Assembly (NCBI GenBank): GCA_037176885.1
Contig: JAWWNJ010000002.1
Coordinates: 2,170,001 to 2,234,000 of the forward strand
Source of the DNA: Favolaschia claudopus
Lineage: Eukaryota > Basidiomycota > Agaricomycetes > Agaricales > Mycenaceae
Length of the DNA stretch: 64,000 nt
Direction: 5' to 3'
The translations under genes were made by a program, and so were the position numbers. The stretch's first letter is position 1. Every line of letters starts with the position of its first letter. Below, in pieces: positions 12,596 through 22,444 of the stretch. The notes under the pieces are model-generated. The model had not been told where the DNA came from. It made no database searches and saw only the letters and a list, made by a program, of their open reading frames with translations.

Positions 12596-14096
12596 ATGCC
12601 ACGACCTTCTCGCGTTCATTTGACACCCGGTTTTTTCAGTCCCCAACCGCGAAGTGCCAAAGGCAAGGAGCGAATGACTGACCCGGCGCGTGCCGATGTG
12701 CTTTCCGGTTATTCTGCCCAATGCAGAGAGTGGTCTTGTCGCATGAGAATCTCGGTGTATTGCTCTGGTTCGTGCTGTTTTTTCTCTGCCTGAGTTTGAC
12801 TCAATTTGCTTTACAGGACGGTCAAATAACGCTCTAGTAGAGGAGGAAGAAATCCGGCGGCGACCACGAAATGTCCGACGAACGCGTAGAGTTACGCAGA
12901 CGTTGCCGCGCCATTCTCCGGGGGCTATCTCACTGCAGCGTGGGCAGGCCCGACACGCGTCCCATAGCTCCGATCGGCCTCCCCCCGACTCTGACCCTCC
13001 TTCTTCCAGCACAGGTTCATCTGTGTTAGACCCACCGACGGAGTCGGCAGCGGTATTGGATAGCGGCTCGCTCCAAACTGCGGAGGAAATTCCAGAGGAT
13101 CTGGATTCGACTCGGCAAACGCCCAACCCAGACCCTCCATTAGAGGACGATATCTCCGAAACTCACTCCCCACCCGAATCATCCTCTTCCCCCAATTCAC
13201 CTGAAACGACACTGCCGCCGCTGTCTGAAATGGAGAAGCAGCTCATGGATGAGAATATCCAATACCTCCGTAGCTTAATTGTGGAGCACAACAGTCTGAT
13301 GCAACCCGACAAGATCTGGCATGCCTACGAGACCGTTCAGATACGCGGCCAGTACTCAGCCCTATCCTCTGCAGAGACGGTTTGGCTGGCCGAGAAAATC
13401 TTGTTCTGGGCCGAAGCGCGCCTTCAAACCGACAAACTCGACATCTTGCACAAATGGGGCGAGCGGGTTCGGCAATTATTGAATACTCTAGATCCCGCTG
13501 CTTCAGGATTCGACCAGCGCTTTCTAATGTCGCGCGCACTGGCTCTCGAGGGAGATCTCCAAAAGGCTCTCAACCTAATTCACCCAATACAACCTCACTC
13601 AAACACATTCATCGCGTGTCTTCGCGCTGTAGAATCCATCTTCGTTTCCACCTGGCGACATCACGACCGCATCAGGGCTATCGAACTGTTGATCCAAGAC
13701 TGGAAAACCGTAGGACTGTTTCTCCTTACGGAGTCCAGCCGACTGCACTGGAAGAACCGGGAATTGTACACCGTTGGCACGTCCCTTCGAGAGACTGCGT
13801 TCGCTGTCGCGTCGGGCATATCTCTTCCTTCTGTGCTTCTGGCAGACAAGCAATACGAATGGGACGAGGACCAGCGGAGACACCTGGGTGATTTCTTGGT
13901 CGAGGCATTCATCCGTCACAAATTGCCCGCGGACTCCGTCTCTGTTCTTCGCGAGATGAAGCGCCAAAATCTCAAACCCACGTTCCATATCTCGTTACTC
14001 CTGATGCTAGGTGCTTGCTGGTTATCTTATCTAGCCGAGTGTGGCCCCGCTCTCAACTGCCCGCGAGGAGAAACCGCCCGTTTGGTTGGACCATAG
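12596..14096 (+). pseudogene. Truncated PPR gene with a replaced C-terminus (copy 2)
   Basis: This is the same start and first part as the full gene at 22445, here uninterrupted. A 397-codon open frame covers 12903-14096. The frame crosses the duplication junction at 14005 and gains about 30 codons of unrelated, Cys-containing sequence before a stop. It therefore lacks almost all of the PPR array that the full protein has after that point. The promoter-proximal sequence is identical to that of the full copy, so it should be transcribed equally, but a truncated RNA-binding protein is probably non-functional or at most a fragment competing with the intact one. Confidence 0.8.
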
Positions 14097-14255
14097 TCTC
14101 GGCGTTCCCGAAGGCAAAAATGGCAGCCGAGTTAGATGGTTGGTGGGGAGCACAGTAGAGCACAAAAAAAATTAAGAGACTCACCGTGTCGTAGTAGAGT
14201 GAATAAATTGGTTTTGCCTACTAAAGTCAATGAAAGTGAAGGATTAGAGACATCT

Positions 14256-15841
14256 GAAATGTGAAGCAGATTGAAACTGACCTCGGCGCCGGCGTTTATT
14301 AGAGAAAACTTGAGGTTGTATTGATAGTGCGGCTTGCAGGTTTTGGGTGCGCTGGAAAAATGGGTGAGGGAAGGTAATATGAAGATAGAGTTCAGACGCA
14401 CCTGAGGTTGGGGGATTTGAAAGGGTGTTGGTTGGCAAAGGCAGCGATTGGGCGATGACGGACTTGAAAGCGGCGAGACGCGTTAACGTATGCGATGGTT
14501 GATCAAATGGAAGTTAACCCGTCGTTGCGGAATCTTGGAAACATAGAATCAGGATAGAGAATAAATGGAAAGGTAAGCGGACACACTCCGACGCGTCGCG
14601 TTGCTCGGCGGAACGCGAAAAATCGAATTTAAACTTTCTCGGCGCGTCTTGATGGTTAGAGAAGGCGGCGGCGGCGGCCTTTATCGCGTCGCATCGGTCG
14701 CAGGAAGGCGACATATCGAAATTTGAAAATATCCAAGGCGCTGGAGGTATATTAGCATCGTCAATGGTTAGAACAGTGACTGCACACACCTGAACGCGAC
14801 GCCTCGCTCGGCGGAACGCGAAATCTCGAATTTGCAAATTCTTGACGCGTTGGAGAGGGCTCAACCTCTGCGGTGGTTGTAGGGAGTAGCGAGAGGGTCG
14901 CGTTAGTCACGGGAACGCGAAATATCGAACCTGAAAAAGTATAGACATATCAACATCAAGTTTAATCAGAATGAAAAGGAAACGCACCTCGACGCGGCGA
15001 CTCGGTCGCGGGAACACCGAACCTCCCATCGGAGTCCCTCTCCAGCATTTTACGCGTCGGATTGAAGCAACTTGCTCGGCGGAAGGCCAAAAATCGAATT
15101 TTGCACTTTGTCGGCGCGCTGGAAGTAAATCAGTGTTGGTTAGAGATTATATAAGAAGGCAACATACTTGAAACGCGTCCTGTCGCTTTCGGGAACGCAA
15201 AATGCAGACTCAGAACATCTCTCAACCTCCTACGCGTTGGATTGAAGGCATCCTGCTCGGGGGAAGGCGAAAAATCGAATTTTGAATACTGGAAGTAAAT
15301 CAATGTTGGGGATAGATCAAATGAGAAGGCGACGTACTTGAACGCGTCTGGTCGGTCGCGGGAACGCGAAATGCAAATTTTGAATGTGTTTGACGCGTCA
15401 GGAGCGCCGGAGACTAGGTTGAACACGTCAGAATGAATGATGAGTTGAATGTTGAACTTCAACATACCTGAAGCCAACCCCACGCTCGCGGGACGTCCAA
15501 AAATCGAATCAGAATTTTGAGGGACTGAGAATGAGGAGGAACACTGTACAAACGAGTCAGCAAGGCTCATAGATAAGACAGACCTAACACTGACCTTGGA
15601 CGACGCCTCAAATAGCAAATAGCGTCTCGGGGATCTCGGCGACGTTGAAATCCGAGTGAAACTCGATGGAGGCGGCGGCGGCGTCGAGGGGGTAGGTGAT
15701 AAGAGAGAGAAAGAGGGAGAACGACGTCAATGACGACCCTGGCGAAGTGTTGGGAGCGAGGGCAATGGCGAGAGGAGGGGGAGGAAGAGAGGTTGTCGAG
15801 GAGAAGAGGGCAGCGACGACGAGAAGAAATTTGGGCAACAT
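14256..15841 (-). other. Minus-strand micro-exon region with secretory-type N-terminus (copy 3)
   Basis: This is the clean copy of the region at 4250-5990. ATG is at 15841, with a signal-peptide-like 77-codon ORF to 15608. Introns seen on the minus strand are 15544-15594 (51 nt), 15414-15477 (64 nt), 15289-15337 (49 nt) and 15119-15167 (49 nt), all with good donors (GTCAGT, GTATGT, GTACGT) and acceptors. The intervening exons are about 66-121 nt and share a common nucleotide motif. A further internal intron of 76 nt in the first exon would bring the first and second exons into one frame, but a stop follows two exons later. Function is unknown. Confidence 0.42.
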
Positions 15842-15893
15842 GGGGGCATAATCTGGGGAAGAGAGAAAGGGTGGTGAGTGCTTGGGACAAGGG

Positions 15894-15901
15894 TTTATAT
15901 A
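15894..15901 (-). promoter_or_regulatory. TATA box, minus strand (copy 3)
   Basis: TATATAAA on the minus strand, about 53 bases before the ATG at 15841. It is identical to the copy 2 element at 6043. Confidence 0.5.
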
Positions 15902-15989
15902 GATACGCGTACCGTTGGCCTTGTTTACGCGAATTCAACAAGGCGTGACTTGGTTGATCCAACCAAATAGAACCAACGACACGCGTCTC

Positions 15990-15997
15990 TATATAAA
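15990..15997 (+). promoter_or_regulatory. TATA box, plus strand (copy 3)
   Basis: TATATAAA on the plus strand, the divergent partner of 15894-15901. Confidence 0.5.
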
Positions 15998-16800
15998 GAG
16001 CTGTTAGCCGAAGACCTGCTCACCTTTTCCCCCAAACTATGCTCCCACTATGCAAAATTCTGGCGCTCAGTAAAATATTCATCGCTTCAACATACCACTT
16101 ACCTCCTCGTGGACGCCGGTCAAGACGAAGATGGAAGGTGGATGGGTTGTATCCAGAGCTGTTGGAACGGGTCGAAGGGGTCCATTCGTCGTGCGTTACA
16201 CATTCTCTTTGCATTTATTACCCTGCTCAACGTGCTCACCTTCAGCACAGATATTTCAAGTTGAATTCCACCAAACTCCGCGTCGCTGCTCCCGGTATCA
16301 GAACGACGGCTCTAAGGCTAGTTCTCAACAAGTCAATTCTACTCACCTGCGTTTCGTAGTTCCGTGTGCTTGAAGCCATTCACAACACTTTAGATTCAAC
16401 ACTTGAAGTCAACCTTCAACACCTTCTTCCTCTGCACCTTCCTCAATCTGCGTGAGCTCGACAAATCCACCCTCGACTCTCATCTCTCATTCCGCTATTT
16501 CTGCCTTCATTCCAGCTCTCTGGTCCCTGTCTACTACCCTGAACAATCAACCTCGTGTGCATCAACATCCAATATTCAACATTCTGATCTCATACCGCTT
16601 AAGAGTTACGTTTTCAGCTCAAAATAGTTCCCTGAGACAGATCCACTAAGTAATTCGTTGTCGTAAGTTGCCGGATTTACGGATTGCAAGTGGCGGGAAA
16701 TCGGCGGGTAGTTATGCACCTATATTTTCCTTTCTTAGTTGTCGACGACAGCCGCGAGGGCCGGTTTGTGTTAAAAAGTTGTAGATAGAGTGCATGTATT
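15998..16800 (+). other. Transcribed-looking region without a recognisable gene (copy 3)
   Basis: Same content as 6147-6950. Small plus-strand ORFs (16039-16359, 16403-16627) show no family resemblance. Confidence 0.25.
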
Positions 16801-18326
16801 CAATACCACAATTGAAGCCGTATTCTATGAACGAATCGCACTGCAAGTCGGAAGTGTTTTAGTTCGGACGCGAGAATGTAAAGAGAGATTGAATACGTAC
16901 CCCGGAGCTGACGGTGAAATCTGTTGGAACAAAGCGAAAGGTATTTAAAGGCTGAGTAGGTTTCAAGGGCAAAGAGAAAGCCAGAGGGCGAACGAGACGA
17001 GGGCGACGAGGTCGCAACGTGGTTTTGGGAGAGTTGAACTTCCCAAATCGGGAGCTGTCAATCGCATCGCAATGCCGGACCGAGCGCCGATCTTTGCTTC
17101 CGTCGCTCATCTCCGTTCAACAAATCTGGCTTTATGTGACGCGATTCTCAGGGCAGGCCTCAAGTCGACTTGAAACTATATTCTAGATGCTACCCCTTTG
17201 ATTTGTACTTGGAACTGAGCTGCACTTCCCAGTGAATCTCGAGAATATCTGAAATCCGTTCAAAATCTGCACGCGACGCGTTTGAAAGTTCGAGATTGAA
17301 TGACAACTTACGGTATTCATGTCGCTTAGAAGCTCGCGTACCGCACCCATTATGCCGTCTTGAAGTTCCACCCACGCCGTCTGGCTCTCCGAGCCTTTGA
17401 AATTTTCTCTCTTCTTCCACACCGCTACTTTCTGGTTTCTGGCCTTTGGCTGCGCTGCGCGAACCAACGACTATATGTTTTGGTAAGAAACTGTGAGTTT
17501 AAAGGTAAGCTTCTACTCTTATGTCTTTGACCGTATTCAAACTATCCTAATACTGTATTACAAGGTCAAACTCGACGTTATGGCGGCGAGCGCGACTTTC
17601 AACCTCGGATGCCTCCCAACTACTCTACAGTACGAACGGTCAATAATCCGACTACAAAGGGACTCGATACATCTATATATGAAGCTCCATCTACAGCTTG
17701 TCTTCGTCGCTGCGCGCTCGCGCCGCCCAATTCCAACTTCACCAAAATCCAACCATCGCACACCAGCAATCCTCCCCCACCTATAAGACCTCCAGAATAA
17801 CGGCGCTGCCCTCGAGACGAGTCGAACGAGCCCAGAGATGTGTGCGAGGGAGAAGGCCGACGTTTGGGTTCGACGACGACGGCGGCGGCGCGGTGATCAA
17901 GATGTTCAACTTGACATTCCCACGCCCTGGGCGGTCGAGGTTAGTGGAGGCGCAGGTCGGGGAGGGTAGAGGGGTACTTACAACGAAGGTATAGGTACCC
18001 GTCCTCGACGACGACGACGGCGGCGGCAGTGGCGAAAGGACGAGCTTGGGCTGAGGCGGGGGGCATCGGTGAGTCAGTTCCGGTCGAGGGATGCAGGAGG
18101 CGGCGGCTTACCCGGGGTCCTAGAGGTTGAGATGGTGTCGACGACGCCGACGACAGCGACGACGAAAATGACAACAACACCGACGAGGGCAGGCGGGGGC
18201 GGAGCCGATGTTGAAGATGGAGAGGTGGTGAGGGTGCTGGACCGCGGGTGGGTAGGAGAGTAGGAGGGAAGGTGGGTGGGGGGGGGGGAAGTAACGAAGG
18301 TGAGTTGTTGTTCGCTCCTCTTTATA
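16800..18326 (-). other. Minus-strand intron-bearing region, function unknown (copy 3)
   Basis: This is the equivalent of 6950-8477, with the TATA box at 18321-18326 (minus). It has the same set of minus-strand introns and the same orphan hydrophobic segment. One G fewer than copy 2 near 17010 changes a small minus-strand ORF, so that ORF is not conserved between copies. Confidence 0.35.
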
Positions 18327-18399
18327 CGAACGCGCTGCCGGTGGCTGGGCTGAGTGGCTGGGCTGAGTTAAACGAGAGCACGTGCATGTTGAACATCCC

Positions 18400-18407
18400 T
18401 ATATAAG
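18400..18407 (+). promoter_or_regulatory. TATA box heading the plus-strand chain (copy 3)
   Basis: TATATAAG followed by a long pyrimidine tract. It is identical to the element at 8551. Confidence 0.5.
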
Positions 18408-21400
18408 CAGCTCGACAAAACTCTCAATTCCCCATCTCCCCCCACTTCTCTCCCACTTCCCTCTACCCTCTCCTGCCTCCTCCTGCCTCTTTCGGTACCT
18501 TCCCCGACCTCTACCAACATCTCCTCGACCCCCGCGGGCTTCCCTTCCCGACGGTTCGACTTTGGCGCCGACATTGACCTCGACGACCGCGACGCCACCC
18601 GAGGTATACCGCCTCGTTCCTCCTTATTTGTGCTCTAATACTCATTTCTAGGCTTCTGTGCAACTCTTGTTCAAGTAGCCTTAGCAATACGGTCGCTGGC
18701 TTCGAGTTGGGCGCATGTCGAACTTCAACATTGGTATGTTTCTCTTACTTCTGATTGAGCTGCCTTAATCACTGACTACTCTACAGCATTTCATCGTTAG
18801 ATTCTGCCCGCTCGTTGCGCTCCCAAACGCACTTTCGCCAACCTCGAGTTCAACACCGTTCGATTTCGATTCAGTCCGGGTGGTGTTCACGAGCTTGAAT
18901 GGGTTGGATACGGGTTTTCTCAGTTAAACTAACAGGTGCGTCTCTTCATTCTATTTCTTTGTTCCCTTTCAACGTTCAACTGACCCGCTTTAATTCTAGT
19001 TCACCAACTTTTTGTAATCGATGCAAACGATTCACTCCGAACGATACCAATGGGTACGTTTTCGTTCAATCTTTTATTTCAATTCCAACTTCGTTGACCT
19101 TCCTCTAGATTACTTCGATTTCAATTCAACGAACGCGTTCAAAGCCGGATTTTGTTGCTGTTCGAGCGTTGAAGTCTTTACATTGGTTTGGGTTTTGGGT
19201 TTTGTTCAAACGGTGCGTCGTTCTTAACTCTTCGTTCAATTCAACTATGGAACTCACTCGTTCCCTTTCTACAGCTCGCCGAGTTGACCGATTCGGTCTT
19301 GATTCAACTTGAAATTCAACTCAACAGGTGCGTCTCCTTGTTCAAGTTGAATCGCAACTAAACTGACTTTCCGCTCCTCTAGAACTTGAATTCCGAGCAC
19401 ATTCACATCGGTATGTATTCTATGGTTGTTTCAACTTGAATACGCTAGCTTACCTTCTATTTTACAGACCCACTGCTGTTTGTTGGCCTCGGATTGCGGG
19501 GAGAGTTTTGTTTGGATTAAATATTGGGTTCGGTTTTAATGGTGCGTCTCTTTAACTGGTTGATTTCTATTCAATTCAACTCACTTGACTCTTGTAGACT
19601 CTGTATTCACACGGGTTGACGGATTGGTCGCGATTTGCCTCAATTGAATTGGTGCGTCCTTCTTGATCCTTCCTTTACAGTCAACATAGCTGACTTCGGT
19701 TGAATCGATAGCCACGCTTCCACTCTGTGGTTGGTGCGTGGCCTCTACGCTTCCATTTACTGACTCGATTATTTTCGACTTTTGGAGTTTGCCTTCGAAC
19801 CTCGATGGATTAACTGTGAGGCTGAAAGGAGGGATACTACTAGGCCGGTTGAAGGTGCGTTTCATTTCAATCTGCCATTATTGACCTCTACTGACTCGTT
19901 TCGATTTCCCAGCAGACTGTACGACGCCCGTCTCAATGGTGCGCTCTCGATGATTTCAATCCCTACTGATTTTGTTTTGAAGCAGTCGAGTTGAACGAAG
20001 ACTTTGGGGTTGGACCTGTTTACGGCTGAGATACGGTTGCAGGTCCGTCACATTCTATCCTCTCGCTATACTTTCGTTCCACTGACCCTTTGACTTATTT
20101 TACAGTTGTTGATTTCGGGACGGACTGACTTTCGAGTCAACGAAGGCAGGTATGTAATCATTGACTTTGTTTCGATCCTATCAAGGCATTACTGACTCGA
20201 CTCAGGGACTCACGCCTCGCCTTTTCATCTCAAGCCTTCGCCCGGTGAGTTTACTCTATTCAATTTGTTTCACTGTTGACCTTCTCTTTCATTCAGATAC
20301 CGTTCGTCGAGTTGTGGGTTCAAGCCATTCAATCCAGCGACGCCGACTTGTCTGAATCCTATCCTGAGTTGACTTCAAGGTAACGGTGTGTCTCGGCGAG
20401 CCCGACTTCATTCAAATAACTACTGATCCCGACGCTTCATACCTTTAGCCCGAGACGAGGAGATTATCGCCGTATTCACGCAGTCATGCCGCCGCTTGCA
20501 AGTTGGGTCGTTGGATTGCAGGCGGCGTATACATTGGAGACTCGGTTCTATTGGTTATGAGGTATGTTTGGACTTTTGATCTTCGTTCATATTCAAGTAC
20601 TAACTAACTCAGAGAGTCCTTGTATCATCCATTTCGACTTCGACTTGGGCGTTGCCATGGTACGTTTGCTTTGAGTTGGTTTGAGTTCGAGGTTGTTGAC
20701 GGGACTTGGGACTCATAGATAGATATAATAAGGTACTAGTAGTACTCTGAATCCTCCCTTGACTCGTACCTCGACTCGGATGGTGCGCACAACGTACGTC
20801 GACCTTGACTTGTCTTCCTTTTTAATTATCTACTTTGATTCAGCACTGAATTATACCTCCAGCCCATACACTCGAGGAAATGACCCAAGTCAGGTACGTC
20901 GTCGAATGTATCCTATTACTACTTGGATGCTCATTTGGATGTCAGATTTAGACGCGCGCCGGACGGGACGAAGTAAATACTTGTAGATAGGATCCTCATG
21001 TAGACTTCAATTTGTTTCGTGTTCAAGTAGATTAGATTCGAGTCAATGCAATTGAATTCAAATGAACTAGGTAGATACAAACAAGTAGAATTACTTGGCT
21101 AACTATCTACATACGAAATGCACTATAAAAGCGGCCATACGAGCCAGCGCGGCCAACTCGAAGGGCAGCTGAAGGCTGCGGCGGCAGGGTTTTGTCGCAG
21201 ATGGTATGTTTTGATGTGGTATTCACCGTTTAAAGGGTTTCGCTGACTTGTATTCGTAGGTGGTGCGCGAAGCGTCGACTTGGTGTTAGCTGGCGGAAGC
21301 CGAGGGGTCGTGGTGAGGTGACCGTGTGTCGAAGGTCAGCAGTGCTGAAGTAACGGTGCGTATCGACGCACCCTGGTATTCAAATGCCCACTGACTTGAT

Positions 21401-22444
21401 TGTAGATCGCGGCGGGAATGCGATCGTTCTACTTACAAGGCGAAGGCGAGTCAGCGCAGGCGGAATGGGAGGTGAGCAACGCACCTTCATCGAGCAACAA
21501 TACATACCAATCCAAGATATGTTGGTAGAGGTCTATGGGCTGCAAGGAAGACGGTCAGAGGGAGATTGGTAAAGGTGCGTAGCGACGCACTGTTCTTGAA
21601 TTCCTGGCTAACTCATTTGTACGCGGCACCACAGACGAATTCGAAGCACGTGGGGTTTGTAGACTGGTGAAGAAGTCAGCGCCACGCGTGGGTGTAAAGG
21701 TAAAGGTAAAGCAAACGTACCGTTCTTGGAGCGATTGCGCTCACGAACATTCTTAAGCTTACATTGAAAGCGAACTCGTCGAATTCCGTGTCCAGGGGAA
21801 ATTTCTTGAGAGAGCGATTCAACGATATGGCAGAATACGGAAATGGAGACAAGGTGCAACTGGCAGATTCGAGTTGGTGGCGTCAGAGCCTCAGTCCGAC
21901 CCAAGCCCAGAGCAGCGTGAAGCAGTATACAAATGCCCAGTTATTGTGCAGTCGCCTGGTCCTTACCTGTTCGAGATGGAATACTTCTTTGCGAATCCGA
22001 TGGCAGTCTGGGATCAGATTCTGCGCACTGTCCCCTTGGCCGACTAGTATTTCCTTTGCAGTTATTTGACGCATTTCCCGGATATCCTTCGTCGATGGGA
22101 GTGGGCTCAATTGAGCAAGAGAAAGCCAAGAGTGAGTCAGACAACTTTCGGGCAAACGGCCAGGTGGTTAGAATTGCCTTATTTGGGCTATCAGACAAGC
22201 AACCGACAACAAGCCAAATTTAATATTTTTATTACCGCCACCAACTTGGTCGACGTCGGGGCAGGTGCGCTCACTGCTCGTGTCAACGAAGGCAACTTAA
22301 CCTTTTATTCAGGAGGAGGATTCAAGGGAGGTTAGCGCCTGCTTCATGGTCGAGCCAGCGGGGTCAATCATCTTGAATACCCTACTGCAAGGGCGTACCA
22401 CTTTCGCGCTGCACTCAGGATCAATATATTCAGCCTCTAAAGCC
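18408..22444 (+). other. Plus-strand micro-exon chain leading to the intact PPR gene (copy 3)
   Basis: Twelve consecutive introns can be placed at 18604-18651, 18734-18786, 18936-18999, 19054-19108, 19213-19274, 19328-19382, 19411-19467, 19542-19597, 19652-19711, 19734-19787, 19855-19915 and 19939-19985. They are 47-64 nt long. The exons between them are 82, 149, 54, 104, 53, 28, 74, 54, 22, 67 and 23 nt. Further introns continue to about 20680 and again near 21204, 21355, 21575 and 22266. Eight of the twelve donors are GTGCGT or GTGCGC. Joining the exons gives only a short ORF (ATG at 18898, about 84 codons over four introns). One minus-strand intron (near 21660-21720) also looks good, so not all of this need be one transcript. 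Confidence 0.55.

Larger units (their letters stand above)
4150..14005 (+). repeat. Tandem unit, copy 2 (complete)
   Basis: This is a complete unit of 9856 bases between two identical junctions. At each junction the PPR codons for Leu-Leu-Met are followed by the same foreign sequence, which starts GCTAGGTGCTTGC. It is nearly identical to copy 3. The few differences are mostly extra bases before about 5450, one G at about 7160 and one base in a G run near 8440. In order it holds a minus-strand micro-exon region, a divergent promoter pair, a minus-strand intron-bearing region, a second divergent promoter pair, a plus-strand micro-exon chain of 3-4 kb, and the truncated PPR gene. Confidence 0.96.

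Noticed and set aside
18604..19985. Micro-introns as introner elements (mobile introns)
   Set aside because: Introners are near-identical copies. These introns share only donor, branch and acceptor signals and are otherwise different from one another.
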